DNA of 64,000 nt from Usnea hakonensis (lineage: Eukaryota; Ascomycota; Lecanoromycetes; Lecanorales; Parmeliaceae), in assembly GCA_013423325.1 (NCBI GenBank), contig BLJB01000019.1:1-64000 (forward strand). The letters run 5' to 3'. The number at the start of each line of letters is the position of its first letter. Within the stretch, counting starts at the first letter, position 1. The translations under genes and the position numbers were made by a program. Positions 20,671-32,988 of the stretch are shown piece after piece. Under the pieces are notes generated by a model that was given only the letters and a program-made list of their open reading frames with translations, searched no databases and was not told the origin of the DNA.

Positions 20671-23613
20671 TCAAGGCGCCCGAATCTTCTCCTCTCTCGC
20701 CCATTGTTCATCCGTATGACCGTGAACACGCTTCAAATACTGATTGAAATCGGCGGCGATCTTGATGGACTGTTCGAGATGATCCCAAGCAAGTGGCTCT
20801 TTCTTGTAGATGGCCAGCTGCCGCGCTGTTGTCAGTGAGTTCCGGATCTGCCTGCCGTTCATATCGAGATCCGCAAGCTCGTCCATGTGGTCCCGCATTT
20901 CATCATAGATGACTTTTTCCTCATCTTCACGCAGCATGTCGAAAAAATTCTGCCAGATTTTCCGCCGGGAAGAGCGTGTCAGCGCCGCGTAGTGTAGTGC
21001 GACTTGAATGCGTGACTGGAAAGCTTCATCGAACGTGCCAACCCGATTGCTGGTGAGCATGAGGATCCCATCATAGTATTCCAAGATACGCAAAAATACT
21101 GAAGTCTTGTTGTCAGTTCATTGTACGAGGTATGGTGGATGCAATCTTACCGGAGACAAGGCTGTTCCGCTTTAGGTCAGACAGGGATCGCTCTTCGAGA
21201 AAGATGTCTGCTTCGTCCAAGAGTAGCACTGTCTTTTCTAGCTACGTCCTGAAACTACAATTCGCGACTTACCACAATTCCATGTTTTGCCAAGGGATAA
21301 GACACTATTGAGATATCTCTCAACCGCATCCGCATTGGTGCCAATATCTCCACATGTCACTCTGTACAATGGCATTTCTGCAATCTCTGCAACACTGTAG
21401 AGACGTTTTAGCCGCTTTATCAATCTTTGTGTCATGGCGCTAGTATGATACCTCTCTGGACAGACGTAAGTAACGTTTACTCAATGGGGCCAGGAGCCTT
21501 TAATACCTGCTGTTAATGTTTTGCCTGTACCTGGTCCTCCATGAAGAAGCATGATGAGACCATTGCCTTTGCCAGAGATGATATCTTCCCTTTTACCCGC
21601 GAGACCAAGACCCTGTTTTACGCCACGTTGGGATGTTCTTACCGTAACCAATGCTCGTACAAGCTCTTTCATCTGAAGAGGCAAGACAAGTCTATCGAAT
21701 GCGCTTCTGTTCCATTTCACTGGTCGAATGTTATCAATTGAGATGTTGACTCAAATCATAGAGTGTTAGCATGAACTTGTTGAACGGATTGCAGATACTA
21801 ACTCCATTTCTTTTCGATAAAGTAGAATCCGTAAGTATTTGCTGCCATTAGACTGTAGATATCCAGGCTACCGTCTAATTCCACATCGAGATGAGAGGGA
21901 CGTCTGTCAAACGGTAATTTCTCTTCTTCCACAATGTTAAACGCCGGAGCATGTGGGTGCAGCTTCCGATAGGTTCGATAGTCAATCATGAACCTCGCGT
22001 CTGGCTATTCACTCTGTGTTAGCAGTTTCGAACAGCTCGAACTGGAACTTGCAGGTCTACGTGCATAATACTGATCATGGGAAATGTTCCATCCATTGTA
22101 TGACACATAGCTTTGCAATCTGAGACTCCAGTGCTTCTTGCCTCGAAGCTCAAGATGCGTACGAACTTCTGGCGTTTCGCAAGCTAATGGTAGAACAGAT
22201 AAACGGCGGATCTCAAGCTCTTCATCATCAAATTGGGGAGCAAGGACACTTAAAGTCCGTTTGTTTCGTAAGAAAACCGAGCCATTGGGCTTCCATGACC
22301 AACAATCTAGCTTCAGATTTCCGTTGCTCATTATGTTGGGCCATTTTCGTAACACATATGCTGTTGGTTGGCCATCCTTATAAGTTAAAACAAGCTCGTT
22401 GGGGGCGAACAGCTTGACTAGATGCCGCCGAGTGACAAGACCTTTGCACAAGAGCTCATCTGCTTCCTGGTATTCCCCACCATATACTATAGATGCATAT
22501 TCCAGTAGAGCGCTGACATGTGATAGGGCGTCTGGATGACGGGCCGCATAATTTAGTAAGCGAGCTCGGTGATGGTATAGAAACAGATGAGGCGAATCCA
22601 CTTCTCTTGATTTCACCAACGAATCTTCTTTCGTTCCCCCAGTCCCTCCTTGTTGCGAAGACTCCCACTGAGCTTCCTGGGTATTGCCGATATAGCATAA
22701 AGCAGTAGAAGCCAATGCCGAACGTAAGCGAGGTGATTTGAGTAGAATATTCTCGGGCCAGGCTCCACTCCGCGGAGCCTGCGAGAGACTCCAGGCACCT
22801 TCGGAGCAGTAAATCTCTCGGACTATGATGAATGCGACATCATCTTCAGCGGACAAGCAGCTGTCGAGGTCATAGATAGGCCGTGTCCCCTCCATGTGTA
22901 TATTTGTTGGAATTTTACCTCGGGAGAGGCCTCGGACTACTGGGATATCTTCGAAAGCAAGCGCTCTATGGTAGGGAAGTGGATTACCCTCTGTACACCT
23001 GATTCTGTAGATGATGCGCGAGTGTGGTAGAGCTGACGCCTGTCCGTCGTTAGCTGGGAACGGATCTTATTTGCGATGTTATCACCAATCCATGGTCCTG
23101 GTCTTTGGGGCTTCTCATTCCCTTCATATCCAGATCTGATTTGTCGTGATCTGATTTGTCGTGGTCTGATTCGTCGTAATCTGATTCGTCGTGATCTAAT
23201 TCGTCGGGATCTGCTGCATCGCAATTGACCGCTTTCATGGATGATCCATGATCTTGCTGTGCCATTTTGTCGGACAGGTCCTTGATTGTAGGTCTTCCTC
23301 CAGCGTCATCTTGTAGCTTCTTTCTGGATGATTGCTCCGCCTGTGTATCAATCCTCGGTCGTTTTCTCGTAGCCGCCATGTACTGATCTTTCTGCTGCTC
23401 GTATCGCGCCTTTAGCAGCATCTTCTTATTCTGTTGCTCCAAAAGCATGAGCTGCCTTTCGTAATCCTCCTCCGTCATAGCATAAGTAGCCTCTTGGGCG
23501 GCAAAAGGATCTGCCTGACCGTCACCGAGAAAGCCTTGCGGACTATTTTCCTGCGCTGCGATGAATCCAGCGGCAAAGTCTTGGGAAATGGTGTTTTGCA
23601 TGGTAATGTCCAT
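20671..23613 (-). CDS. AAA ATPase of the DUF7025-AAA fungal family
   Basis: A multi-exon gene, start probably ATG 23613. The N-terminal exon has the family's helical segment (about 23480-23400, YERQLMLLEQQNKKMLLKAR) and an acidic Asp/His/Ser repeat encoded by a 15-bp minisatellite (23120-23215). The DUF7025-like region is in 22895-22005 and 21989-21798. Walker A HGGPGTGKT lies at about 21530-21510 (exon 21720-21481). A further exon follows (21435 to about 21289). Walker B LLLDEADIFLEE is at about 21220-21180, joined by introns with donors GTAAGT and GTAAGA. The last exon encodes the sensor region MLTSNRVGTFDEAF and a helical lid (21093-20671). The join between 23050 and 22960 is not resolved. 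These proteins are mostly predicted cytosolic or nuclear ATPases of unknown function, often near HET genes. Confidence 0.8.
23120..23215. repeat. 15-bp coding minisatellite (Asp/Ser-rich)
   Basis: About six tandem copies of a GATCTGATTTGTCGT-type unit inside the first exon of the AAA gene. They give a DESDHDK-like peptide repeat. The unit length keeps frame, so copy number can vary without breaking the gene. Confidence 0.7.
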
Positions 23614-25165
23614 CAAGGCAGTCGTAGTCTTCGGCAAAGCTGAGAGCTAGGTAGGATCAACATTTGGATGGTTGCAGTCTTTATTCTTAGTCCAGGCTGA
23701 CGTAGTGTCACACGTGAGAAGGAAGCTATGGTCTATCAAGATCTGAAAATTGAATGTTGGAAAGAGAGAAGAAGGAACAGAAACGAAGAAAGTATGAGGT
23801 CTGAGTCTGAGTAGATTAGCCTGTATGTTGTTGGGATCGAATTGCGCGGTGAGAAACAAGGAACATTCAGCCTGATAATGATGATGCAGGGGAGCACGTA
23901 GCCTCACGTCAGCGTACGACCCCGCACTTGCACTTTGTCAGTGCCCTAACGTGGCCAACGAGGGTAGTTACCGTGTCCCCAGGATATTAAAAAAAGTGCC
24001 ATATACTGGAAGAATCATGGTTAAATAGAATAACGAGGCAACCTCTACGGGGTCGGAGATCTGCCTTGCCATGTGCCTCGTGTGAGGCTGCCTTGAACTA
24101 AGCACCTAAAATGGACTGCCTAGTTCTGAGATATCTCATGTCTTGAAGCCACGAAACTGCGGACCGAGCGCAGCCTTATCTGGTCGAGGACCCAGAAAAT
24201 TAGTGAATATAGAACAAACCTCTTCGGGTTTTTAATTTGCGGTAAGAGGTATCTTCGGGGACTTCTTTAGGTGCAAATTGAGGGGTGACTTCGGGGGTGA
24301 CTTAGATTATTCAGAAAGTCAAAAATTACCAGTTCAAATTATGTCGTCCGCCTTATAAAGTCTAGCCAGCATCCGGAACGGACCCTAGACGCCAGCCTAT
24401 GTCTTAATAGGGTAACATACTGCTACAAACTCTGCCTCTCTGCACCCTAAACTTGAGCAGTCAAGGCTACTCCGTTGAATTTTCTTCCTTTATCACTGAT
24501 GTGGACTGGCAATGTCGTGGTCTTGAGCCGTATCCTTGAGACACAGGCTGAGGTGCCATCGAAGGTCTCGTGTCGCAAAATGTAGGCGCAGCATCGTTGC
24601 TCAGATGTGCGCACGAACACTGGCACTGCGGAGCTGCGGCCGCCGGAATTCTCCTGTTTTTCCATGCGATCCAAGACTTGAGCCACATGTTCTGATACTG
24701 GTGGGCGAATATAGGACTGAAAATAAGGTTGAGATCAATCCTGTAAATGCAACATAATCCGACGTCATCTTGTGGCTGTGTTCGGCCTTAGTCAGCAATG
24801 CAGGGTGCAGGGTGTAGGCAATGTTGCGGTCTTACAGCCTCGTTTAAGTACCTTACCGCCTTTTACAAATCAGCCAGTTTTTTCAAAGGCTTGGTGTTTA
24901 CTTTCGACCTTTTAACAAGAATACCTCTGCGTGGCAACATAGTTAGTATTGGCGGTTGACCAGGGCCAACATACCTTGCTCCATTTTGCTCTTCGTCGCT
25001 GCCGGTAGTGTACGGCCAATACTAGTAGCCCTTTTCTTCCTCCCTTTCATCCGAGTTTGTCGGAAATAGATGCCATTTCAGCAATTGGACTTGTCCTACT
25101 ATTAGTCCAATTGGCCCGCGATAATAATATCGACTCCGTCATCAGTTGGGACCTACCGACAAAAG
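23614..25165. other. Gene-free stretch upstream of AAA and HET genes
   Basis: No supported coding frame. Three CTTCGGGG-type motifs lie close together at 24220-24300. Overlapping short frames at 24447-24798 on both strands have no domain. The last 150 bp precede the HET gene. Confidence 0.4.
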
Positions 25166-26356
25166 ATGCGACTGTTACACACGGCCACCTTTCGATTCGA
25201 AGAGTTCTTTGACAGCAAAATTCCCCCTTACACCATCCTCTCGCACCGATGGGGCAACGGCGAAGTGACATTTCAGGACTTCGAAATTGGCAAGGCGAAC
25301 ACCCGGCCCGGCTTCGTCAAGATCAAAAATTGCTGCTCGCTCGCGCAGTCGCGGGGATTCGAGTGGGTTTGGATCGACACGTGCTGCATCGACAAGAAGA
25401 GCAGCGCCGAGTTGTCCGAGTCGATCAACTCTATGTTTCGCTGGTATACCGAAGCGGGGGAGTGCTACGCCTACCTTGCCGACGTGCCGGGGAGAGGCAA
25501 GGGTAATGGGGTGGATTTTCTGGCGAGTTTTAAGCAAAGCCTGTGGTTCACGCGCGGGTGGACACTGCAGGAACTTCTCGCGCCTTCGAGCGTTATTTTC
25601 TATGACGCTAGATGGGACCGCATCGGTTGTAAGAAGGAATTGTTGGGGGAGATCTCTGAAGTGACAGGCATCGGGATGCAGTATTTGAACGACATGCGGG
25701 AAGCCAGTGTGGCGACCAAGATGAGCTGGATCTCCAAACGACAGACCAGCCGATCAGAAGACATGGCATATTGCCTCCTGGGCTTGTTTGACGTCAATAT
25801 GCCCCTGCTCTATGGCGAAGGACGGAAAGCTTTCCTCAGACTCGAGCTCGAGATTATCAAAAAGTCAAACGACGACTCTATCTTCGCCTGGACTTCTCCC
25901 GACGCCGAGAACATAACCTCCGGTCTCCTCGCCTTGTGGCCCGATTCCTTTGCGGACTCGGCAGATGTCAGATCTCCCGATTTTAATTCTTCCAGTGACC
26001 GGGTCACTGATTTCCGAGCGTTGAAAAAACGTCCCTTTGCGCCGATGGATTCTCAAATGTCAAGATCACCAAAGCGCTCGTATCAGATCAAACATATACA
26101 AGGTCGCCCCTACGCGATGACGAACAAAGGTCTAGAGTTCTCGGCGCGGGTGAGCATGTCGTCCGCTACTCTCTGGTTGAATTGTTGGAAGATTTGCAAT
26201 GGTGAACGTTTGCATATCGTCTTGCAATTACAAAAGCACGGCATTTCGTGGCAGAGGGTAGGCTGTCGAGAATTAACATTGGGCCAGGTGGGGATGAGGA
26301 CCCTTGATAGCCCGGATGAGATCCAGCTTATCTACATAAAACAGGACGGGATATGA
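25166..26356 (+). CDS. HET-domain protein
   Basis: A single exon of 396 residues, complete at both ends. The N-terminus MRLLHTATFRFEEFF followed by YTILSHRWGNGEVTFQDF is the classic HET start. The HET blocks follow: WVWIDTCCIDK, INSMFRWYTEAGECYAYL, SLWFTRGWTLQELLAP and MSWISKRQTSRSEDMAYCLLGLF, ending GEGRKAFLRLE. The C-terminal 150 residues lack NACHT, WD40 or ankyrin repeats, so this is a short HET protein. In the family, HET domains trigger regulated cell death after fusion with genetically different mycelia. A fragment of a related gene lies 8 kb upstream in the same orientation. Confidence 0.93.
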   Translation: MRLLHTATFRFEEFFDSKIPPYTILSHRWGNGEVTFQDFEIGKANTRPGFVKIKNCCSLAQSRGFEWVWIDTCCIDKKSSAELSESINSMFRWYTEAGECYAYLADVPGRGKGNGVDFLASFKQSLWFTRGWTLQELLAPSSVIFYDARWDRIGCKKELLGEISEVTGIGMQYLNDMREASVATKMSWISKRQTSRSEDMAYCLLGLFDVNMPLLYGEGRKAFLRLELEIIKKSNDDSIFAWTSPDAENITSGLLALWPDSFADSADVRSPDFNSSSDRVTDFRALKKRPFAPMDSQMSRSPKRSYQIKHIQGRPYAMTNKGLEFSARVSMSSATLWLNCWKICNGERLHIVLQLQKHGISWQRVGCRELTLGQVGMRTLDSPDEIQLIYIKQDGI

Positions 26357-26816
26357 TTGGGAACAAGACATTTATTCGTTCTCGTGCTTGGAGGTTTTGT
26401 GACCAAAAGCTATGAGTCCGTCGAATCTTTGATTCAAGGACGGATATAACAGCATTTTCATCAACCGGCCCAGACCCATGCCACTACGGAAAGTTTACAC
26501 TGTTACATAGCTGGTTATCAAAATTCTCGTTAAAGAGTGCAAGGGATTGCTTTCCAATGTGCCGGAGTCGCTTCCACTCTCTAGCTATAATCTTGTCTTC
26601 CTTGCGATCAATACCAAAAACGCGTCTAGATTGTCCGCAAGTTTTTATACCCTACAACATATGAGAAGGCTCAAAGTGTCCCATGTCCTATAGGCTCCAT
26701 TCCAATTTTTTAATCCTCCTCGCAATCAGCAGTTTGTGTCCTTATCGCTCTGTTGCAGTCCATCAATCCCGTAGATCTTAACCCTAGCCACCGGAGAGAG
26801 GGGTTCCAAGGGGAAC
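26357..26816. other. Intergenic, no feature seen
   Basis: 3' flanks of two convergent genes. I see no feature. Confidence 0.5.
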
Positions 26817-28116
26817 TTAAAGACTAGCCGCGATATTACCGTTATTTCCATCATCGGACCCAACCATCTCACACGAGCCTAGCTGAGGATCTCTGTGATC
26901 ACCCTTGAGAATCTGCAACCTCCCAATATACGCACCATCCAACTTGATCCTACCGGACAATTCCGCCCACCGACTTTCAGGACTGTGACTCTGCATTGCA
27001 GTGGGCAAGTTTCCCAAAGCTGGAATCACGAGGTTCCATGGCAATTTGTCGCTGGCTGCAGCGCTCGTTGGACCGATTTGAAAGGTGTAGTTTTCAGCTG
27101 AGTTGTAGGAGGTTATGAGATCACAAGGTCTCTGTTTGGGGTCCTGTTGGGCGGCGTATATCAGTATGTCGACTATTATCCTATAGAAATCTTTGTCACT
27201 GATCTTTTGGCCATTGACAATCCAATTCAGGTTCAAAGATAGATGGCCAGTGTTGGCTTGAATATCGGTAAGACTTTGAATGTTTAGGTTCGAGAGCGAG
27301 ACGTCCGTGTCCGAGCCGATAGATTGATTGGAATTGAGGGTATCAAAAGCTGATGTAGAAGATTCGTTCAAGAGGCTAAGGACCGACAGGTTCGATTGTG
27401 GGCCCGGCACAGTTGAGAGAGTGCTTTTGATACTACCAACGCCTAACCTTTGGGTAGTCCGGCCGCTTCCAAGTTGTGTCGTAAAGAAGCAGTTTGAGTA
27501 ATGCCTCTGCTCAATATAAAAATCGAGAGCTTCCGCCAATGTCCAGACAACAAATTTGGTCTGATATCTAGGAGGGTTGACAGAGCTAACAATCCTAATC
27601 TCAACGTTGGATGTCACTGGAAACTCCATTGAACCAACTATATCCTCGTTCCAGGCCAACAATGCCGCCTTAGATATGGCGTATGTGATCATGTTCCAAA
27701 GATCGTATTTGGCCATAACACCACCGCGGGTGTACTGGAAATTTACGGATAGATCCCTCGGTGGGTCTTCTGGAACAAAAGTCACCGCTCTAGTTGAACC
27801 TTGTATACTAAAAGAGATGGGTTAGAACGAGATCTTCGTACGGAGACTTTCGTCTTATAAGGATCTGAGCTTCTGGCACGGGTAGAAACGTACGAATCGG
27901 AAGCTTTGGACGCAGAATTGTAGCAGATTGTCTGCTGGATGTCACTTTCTATGCTTGAATCTCCTTCAGCATGATCCTGATTTTACCAATACTTCTTACG
28001 TACCCTCTCAAATCGGATGACAAGACAGAAATGACTTGCGGCTTCGATATAGTGAGACAGCAGGCATAATGGAGGAGAATGAAGACACTTGAGATCATAT
28101 AATGAAAGGTAGTCAT
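26817..28116 (-). CDS. Secreted protein of unknown function
   Basis: Two exons (28116-28004 and 27807-26817) join in frame to 367 residues. The first exon encodes a signal peptide (MTTFHYMISSVFILLHYACC, cleavage near residue 24). The mature part has several N-glycosylation motifs (NLS, NES, NYT) and a Ser/Thr/Asn-rich middle (about residues 150-220) without repeats. Patterns such as IKLDGAYIGRLQILKGD and WNMITYAISKAALLAW are typical of long secreted hypothetical proteins of plant-associated ascomycetes, but I cannot assign a family. The intron donor is GTACGT. Confidence 0.7.
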
Positions 28117-28530
28117 GGTTTAAGATATCACCGCACAGTACGACAAGAGGTGAAGAATATTCATGCACACTTTGGCAGAAGATGGAGGCGTAGGATTTCT
28201 GCGTCTCGCGCGTACAAAATCTCCCTGCGGATGTTGGCTGTATAAGCGATGGCGCGTTTATGGTTGGGAACAGCGGATGAGGACTCCTCACCCGCTGGAG
28301 GAGCAAAGGAAACCCGATGCAGAGTTATGCAGCCACTCAGAGACTTGGAAAGGCTAAGAGCTGTGGACTGTCCCTAATTGAGTTGCCACCAATATGCCGA
28401 TACGCTGTTGGATATTCGCTAAATACATTGAATTAATTTGTAGAGCCCAGCTCATACGCACCTTCCCTGTCTCTCATTGGAACGCTTTCACCATTCTCGC
28501 TGCAATCGCTGCCACAAAGGTCATTTACAA
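28117..28530. other. Intergenic, no feature seen
   Basis: Upstream region of the gene ending at 28116 and 3' flank of the next. No further feature was recognised. Confidence 0.5.
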
Positions 28531-30403
28531 TTAGCTCGGCGTCAACACGATCCCCATCCCAGTTCCTTCGATACTCTCACCGTGGCCTGCCCTCCCCTGC
28601 GCACCTCCAGAAGTCACAGGACAGATTGGGTTAGTACCCGTCGCAACCCCACCGACTGTCTCACTCCTACTTCTCCATAGTCCCGTCGTCCCATCACAGC
28701 ACACAGTCCCATTCGGCGCTGCAACTAAGGCCTTAATTTTTGCCCCAGGATCTTCATACACGATTCCAGTCTCCGAAAGCACACACGCCTCTGATATATA
28801 AGTGCAATTGCACGGACCTACCAGCATTGGAGCCGAAACGGCATTCACACTAAAATTACTGTTGGTGGTGCTATTGCCGGGAACGTGCAGTGTGCCGTTT
28901 GTATCCAAAGCGCAGCGTCCCCGGCACACGCTCCCAAGCGCAACAACCGCTGCTACTGCAGCTGCGATGACGCCGGAGTCTTGGTTTTTGACCAGCTGAC
29001 ACGTGAACGTGAGAAATGAGTCGTCAACAGGGAAGTCATCTATGGCCGTCTTCGCTGACGCGCATGTGTATCCGTTCTTGTAATCGCAGTCTTTGTATCC
29101 AGAACAGCTTCCAGATTGAGCGCCGCTGTGAAGTCTGTTTCCGACGGGAGGTGCGACGCCGCTGTCGGGCGAAGAGGGTGGTGAGGTTTTTTGCTTCTTG
29201 GCAGGGGGACCGGATTCGTCCTCGCAAGAGTAGCTGCCATCGGCGTTGGCGATGCAGCCAAACTTCATGTCGAGCAATTGCTTGGTTTTGGAAAGAGTGC
29301 CGGACACGAAGATACCGATGGCCTGAGAAGTTCCCATTCCTTCGGATGCGTCGCCTGTAATTGATGAACATGCTTTTTCTTTTTGTGAATTACGAATGAT
29401 CTGCTCTTACCAGCCTTTGCTGAACCCCCCACGCCGAGTCCGGCAACGCACTTCTCACGGATTGCGTCTGCTCTGCCCCAAATATAATCCCAATTTTCAA
29501 GATTTGAAGGAGAATGACCGTCGAGCATGCTGACTTGAATATAACAGTTCCCTATGTTGATAATTAGCCAGCTTGAGACGGACCCAAGAGGTATCACCTA
29601 CCACTCGTCCAATTATAAGGTGTCTGCGCAATAGGGAACCCGTCGCCGTTATATATCGATTGGGCGCCAACACCCAGAAACTCATAGTAGTCAATCAAGC
29701 TTTCGATCCCTTCTCCAATACCATCTTGAGCAAGCGTACAATCCGTGTTACTAGGATGCCCGTACATATACCCACTCATGTCACAATAGATGCCATCATC
29801 ATTTTGGGGGTCGTTATAAGTTTCCAAACAACCTCCCGCTTCGACCTCGTCATCAGAGTCGGAATCGGAATCGGAATCGCCTACGTTAGCAAGACATTGT
29901 GCTGATGCCGGTTTTGACGCTGAGGGATCAGGATCGTCTGGCGCTATTTGTGTGCAATAGCAGTTGGCCAGACATGCGTCTTTAAGGTACTGCGAGTCAG
30001 GTGGGCCTAAATAATCGTACATTGCTGATGCAGGCCGCTGGAGCAGCAACGCACCCCCAGCTGGAGGGCAATAATATCCCATCCCCTCCGGATAAGAGCC
30101 GCATATTGAGGTCATCGATTTGAATGCGGCTACTTGCCCAAGGAAGACCTTAGCTGGGTCACCATCAGCTGGTGGGTGTCCAAGTGTATCGGGGTATTTA
30201 GGAATCTGAGCTCGTGGATTGCATTCGAGTACCTAGGTTTGGGATTAGCACATTGATAATTGAGGGACAGAAGCAGAGCAAACCGATATCAAGCGCCTAT
30301 CTAGAGTGCTGTGAGCTGTGTTATATCGATGATAAATTGACGGTAACGCCATAGCGTGAGGCGTGAGCAACAAATACATCGTCAAAATTCCGCGAAACAC
30401 CAT
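28531..30403 (-). CDS. Cysteine-rich secreted protein of unknown function
   Basis: Four exons (30403-30284, 30232-29602, 29551-29411, 29354-28531) join in frame to 571 residues. A signal peptide is encoded at the start (MVFRGILTMYLLLTPHAMA). The mature protein is rich in Cys in pairs (CLANCYCTQ, CRGRC, GPCNCTY, TVCCDG), implying many disulfides. A short acidic DSDSDSDSDD run is encoded by a TCGGAA repeat at 29860-29877. Several N-glycosylation sites are visible. There is no membrane anchor or GPI-like C-terminus. I do not recognise the family; an apoplastic or cell-wall role is a guess. It is transcribed in the same direction as the secreted gene at 26817-28116. Confidence 0.75.
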
Positions 30404-32988
30404 GATGAATCTGTTAGACCTGTCTTCTTTTTGTAGTTTGTGGGCTTTCAAAGCTTTGGTATAAATTATGGTGAAAAACAGACCATGATTTTAGAACACC
30501 ACCCAACTGATTGTTCCAGTATTGATTCTTATACCTTGATGCGTCGAAAGTGAGCCCGTAATTTTGGATTGAAACCTGCCAGTGTTTGGGCTGGCAAAAG
30601 TGTGTTACATGGGCGATGTTTCGACGATGATTGGGCAACATCCGCGAAACCTTATAAGCGCAACCCATTTTTCTAGCCTTACCACGGAGTTGAAACGCTG
30701 CTTCACCCTGAGAAGGCTATGTATCGTAATTCACGCAGAAGTGAAACCTCACCACAGTGCTCCGATAGTGCTCCGATAATGACACCTAAGGGACGAGAAG
30801 CCATGGTCTTCAATGCAATTTTGCTTGGCGGTCAACAATCGGCAAGCAACGTAAACTCTCTTACACTGTAGGATCAAGGCCAGCCGCCCCGTGTATTAAG
30901 CCCTTTCCTTTTGATGTAGCTACCTTAAAGGCAAAGCTGAGTTCAGGCGGATAGTTCCGACGACATGGCTTCGGAAACCTAGAATCCGAAAGGTCACATT
31001 TGACATCGAAGCAACGTGAACATCCCGTTTTCGTGGTTCATATGTATACAATCTGGTACGAGTACGAATATGCTCTGCTTCGTGATATACTGAGTTGCCT
31101 GTAATATCGGAGGTGGACGGGCGTTTTGTTTCATCGAGCAAGACATCAAAGAGACGTGAGATTTGCCTCTCCTGGGGTAGCAGTATTTTGCAATGCATCA
31201 TACTTTAATAGATGAAGATTAAAAAAGGAATGCGCCTACTTGAGTGCGTGTGTGCAAATTACTACTGCAAAATCCATGCTTCCCATCCTGATCGCTGTCA
31301 CACGGAGGATAGCAAATCATAGGAGCCGATATGATGGATAAGTTCAGAATCCTCCGCATACAGAGCAGAAAATCATCTCTCAGCTTGAGTTCATAGTAAT
31401 CCTCTTTCTACACTGCAGTGCTGGGGTGCGCAGGTTCTTGATCTCCAAATTTTTCGAACTGATCTGGTGATCCAGGTCCAAGATTCTCGATCTCTTGGAT
31501 ATGTCTCCGTACTTCCTTTCGCGAGAGAGACTCACGGTTGTTCTAGGCCGTTGATGTTACTGCCTCCAATAGGATATCAAACCATTGTATATAGAAAGGT
31601 AGGTTTCTGAAAACCAAAGTAGAGATCCTTAACATGCTTGTGATAGATACTTCTTGTTTCTTCAGAAGCGCGCACGGGGAACTGTGGACTAGCATGAAAG
31701 GGCAAGGAAAAGAAAGTCCTTCTCAGGTTGTCGGTAAAGTCTGAGGAATCGAGTGGATCCATAATTTTCTAGTGCAGATCTGGCTTCCAAAACCCCCACA
31801 AAAGGAAGCGTTCTGGTCACCAAGCAGGTAGTACCCCCACAAGTTTCGAAAGTGCAGATTCCTGAATTGTAATGATCGGGTGTCGCGTATTACTGGCGCG
31901 TAGATTTTTTGAATAAATAGCCCTAGCGCTAAAGTTTCATCTAGCTGTCCTCATCAAGCCGTTCGTTCCAGTTTCAACCGTTTCTACCCCTCTGCCAATA
32001 ATTACCAGTCCACAAACACTTCAAAACAATGAAATGCCTCAATATCTACGCCACTAGTGCATCCGCATGTTGCTCCCTTCAGGCCTTCAGCCTACAAATT
32101 CCCGCCCCCACTCCCGGCATCGCCACCCTCTCTACATCCCACTTACTAATTTCGTCCCCCACTTTACCCGCATCACCAAATCCGAAACTTTCATTTCCGT
32201 TCCGCTCACAGGAAAAGATCAGCCTGAAGTCCTTACATTACGTTGATTGAATACCATAAGTCGAGGATCAGTCTTTGCAAACATGAGGCCGTTTTACAGA
32301 CTTTGCGTCAGATTCTTCGTGAATGTAAGCTGCCTGGTAGGCACACGAGAAAGCGGAGGAAGGAGTAAGAGATAAAAGCTGAAGATAGTGTGACGACTCA
32401 TGTCAAGAACAGCATGCGGGTAGGTTGTCGACATATTACTCTGGGTCTATCTTCATGTGACTCTGGTTTATGACGCAATTTGGGGTATCTCGGGAGCGAC
32501 ACTGAGAGAACTATATTGAATATCAAGAGGACCCTTTCCAAAGCTTACTCTACCGGTCAACGTACAATCAAAGAGCCCAATTTTGTGGAAAGACCACCTA
32601 TTGCGTTAGGCGAGAGTGTCTACTAGACATTTTTCCACCAATTTAGTTGCACGTCGCTCATCATAAATTGTCCGCCTCATCATAATACTACTCCAGTGTC
32701 TAATCCTTCAGGATCCCCCTCGGCACCAGGGGCACATCATCACTAGGCATCCTGACAGCATGCGCCGTCAGACTGCTGCGTCCTAGACCTCCACTTTCTT
32801 CATCAATCCAGTCTCTCTACTTACGTCCGTCAATGGTCGGAATCTCGGTCGCGCACTCAAGTGTCCGAGGCCAACGGGGACGCCGGAGCGCGAATTAGTG
32901 GCTTTGGAACCAGACGCGTGGGCAGATTTGCTGGTGAAGATGCCAAACCGGGTGAGGAGGGGCCGTAAGGTCGGAAGGCAGGGGCATT
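30404..32988. other. Long gene-poor stretch
   Basis: Besides the possible small gene at 32029-32250, nothing coding is supported. Short frames at 30920-31201 and 31577-31762 have no domain. Confidence 0.4.
32029..32250 (+). CDS. Possible small protein, low confidence
   Basis: A 73-residue frame starts in a good fungal context (CTTCAAAACAATGAAATG) after a C/T-rich leader with TATA-like AATAAATAG near 31912. The first 20 residues (MKCLNIYATSASACCSLQAF) are only weakly like a signal peptide. It could be the first exon or remnant of a longer gene. There is no family match. Confidence 0.25.
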   Translation: MKCLNIYATSASACCSLQAFSLQIPAPTPGIATLSTSHLLISSPTLPASPNPKLSFPFRSQEKISLKSLHYVD

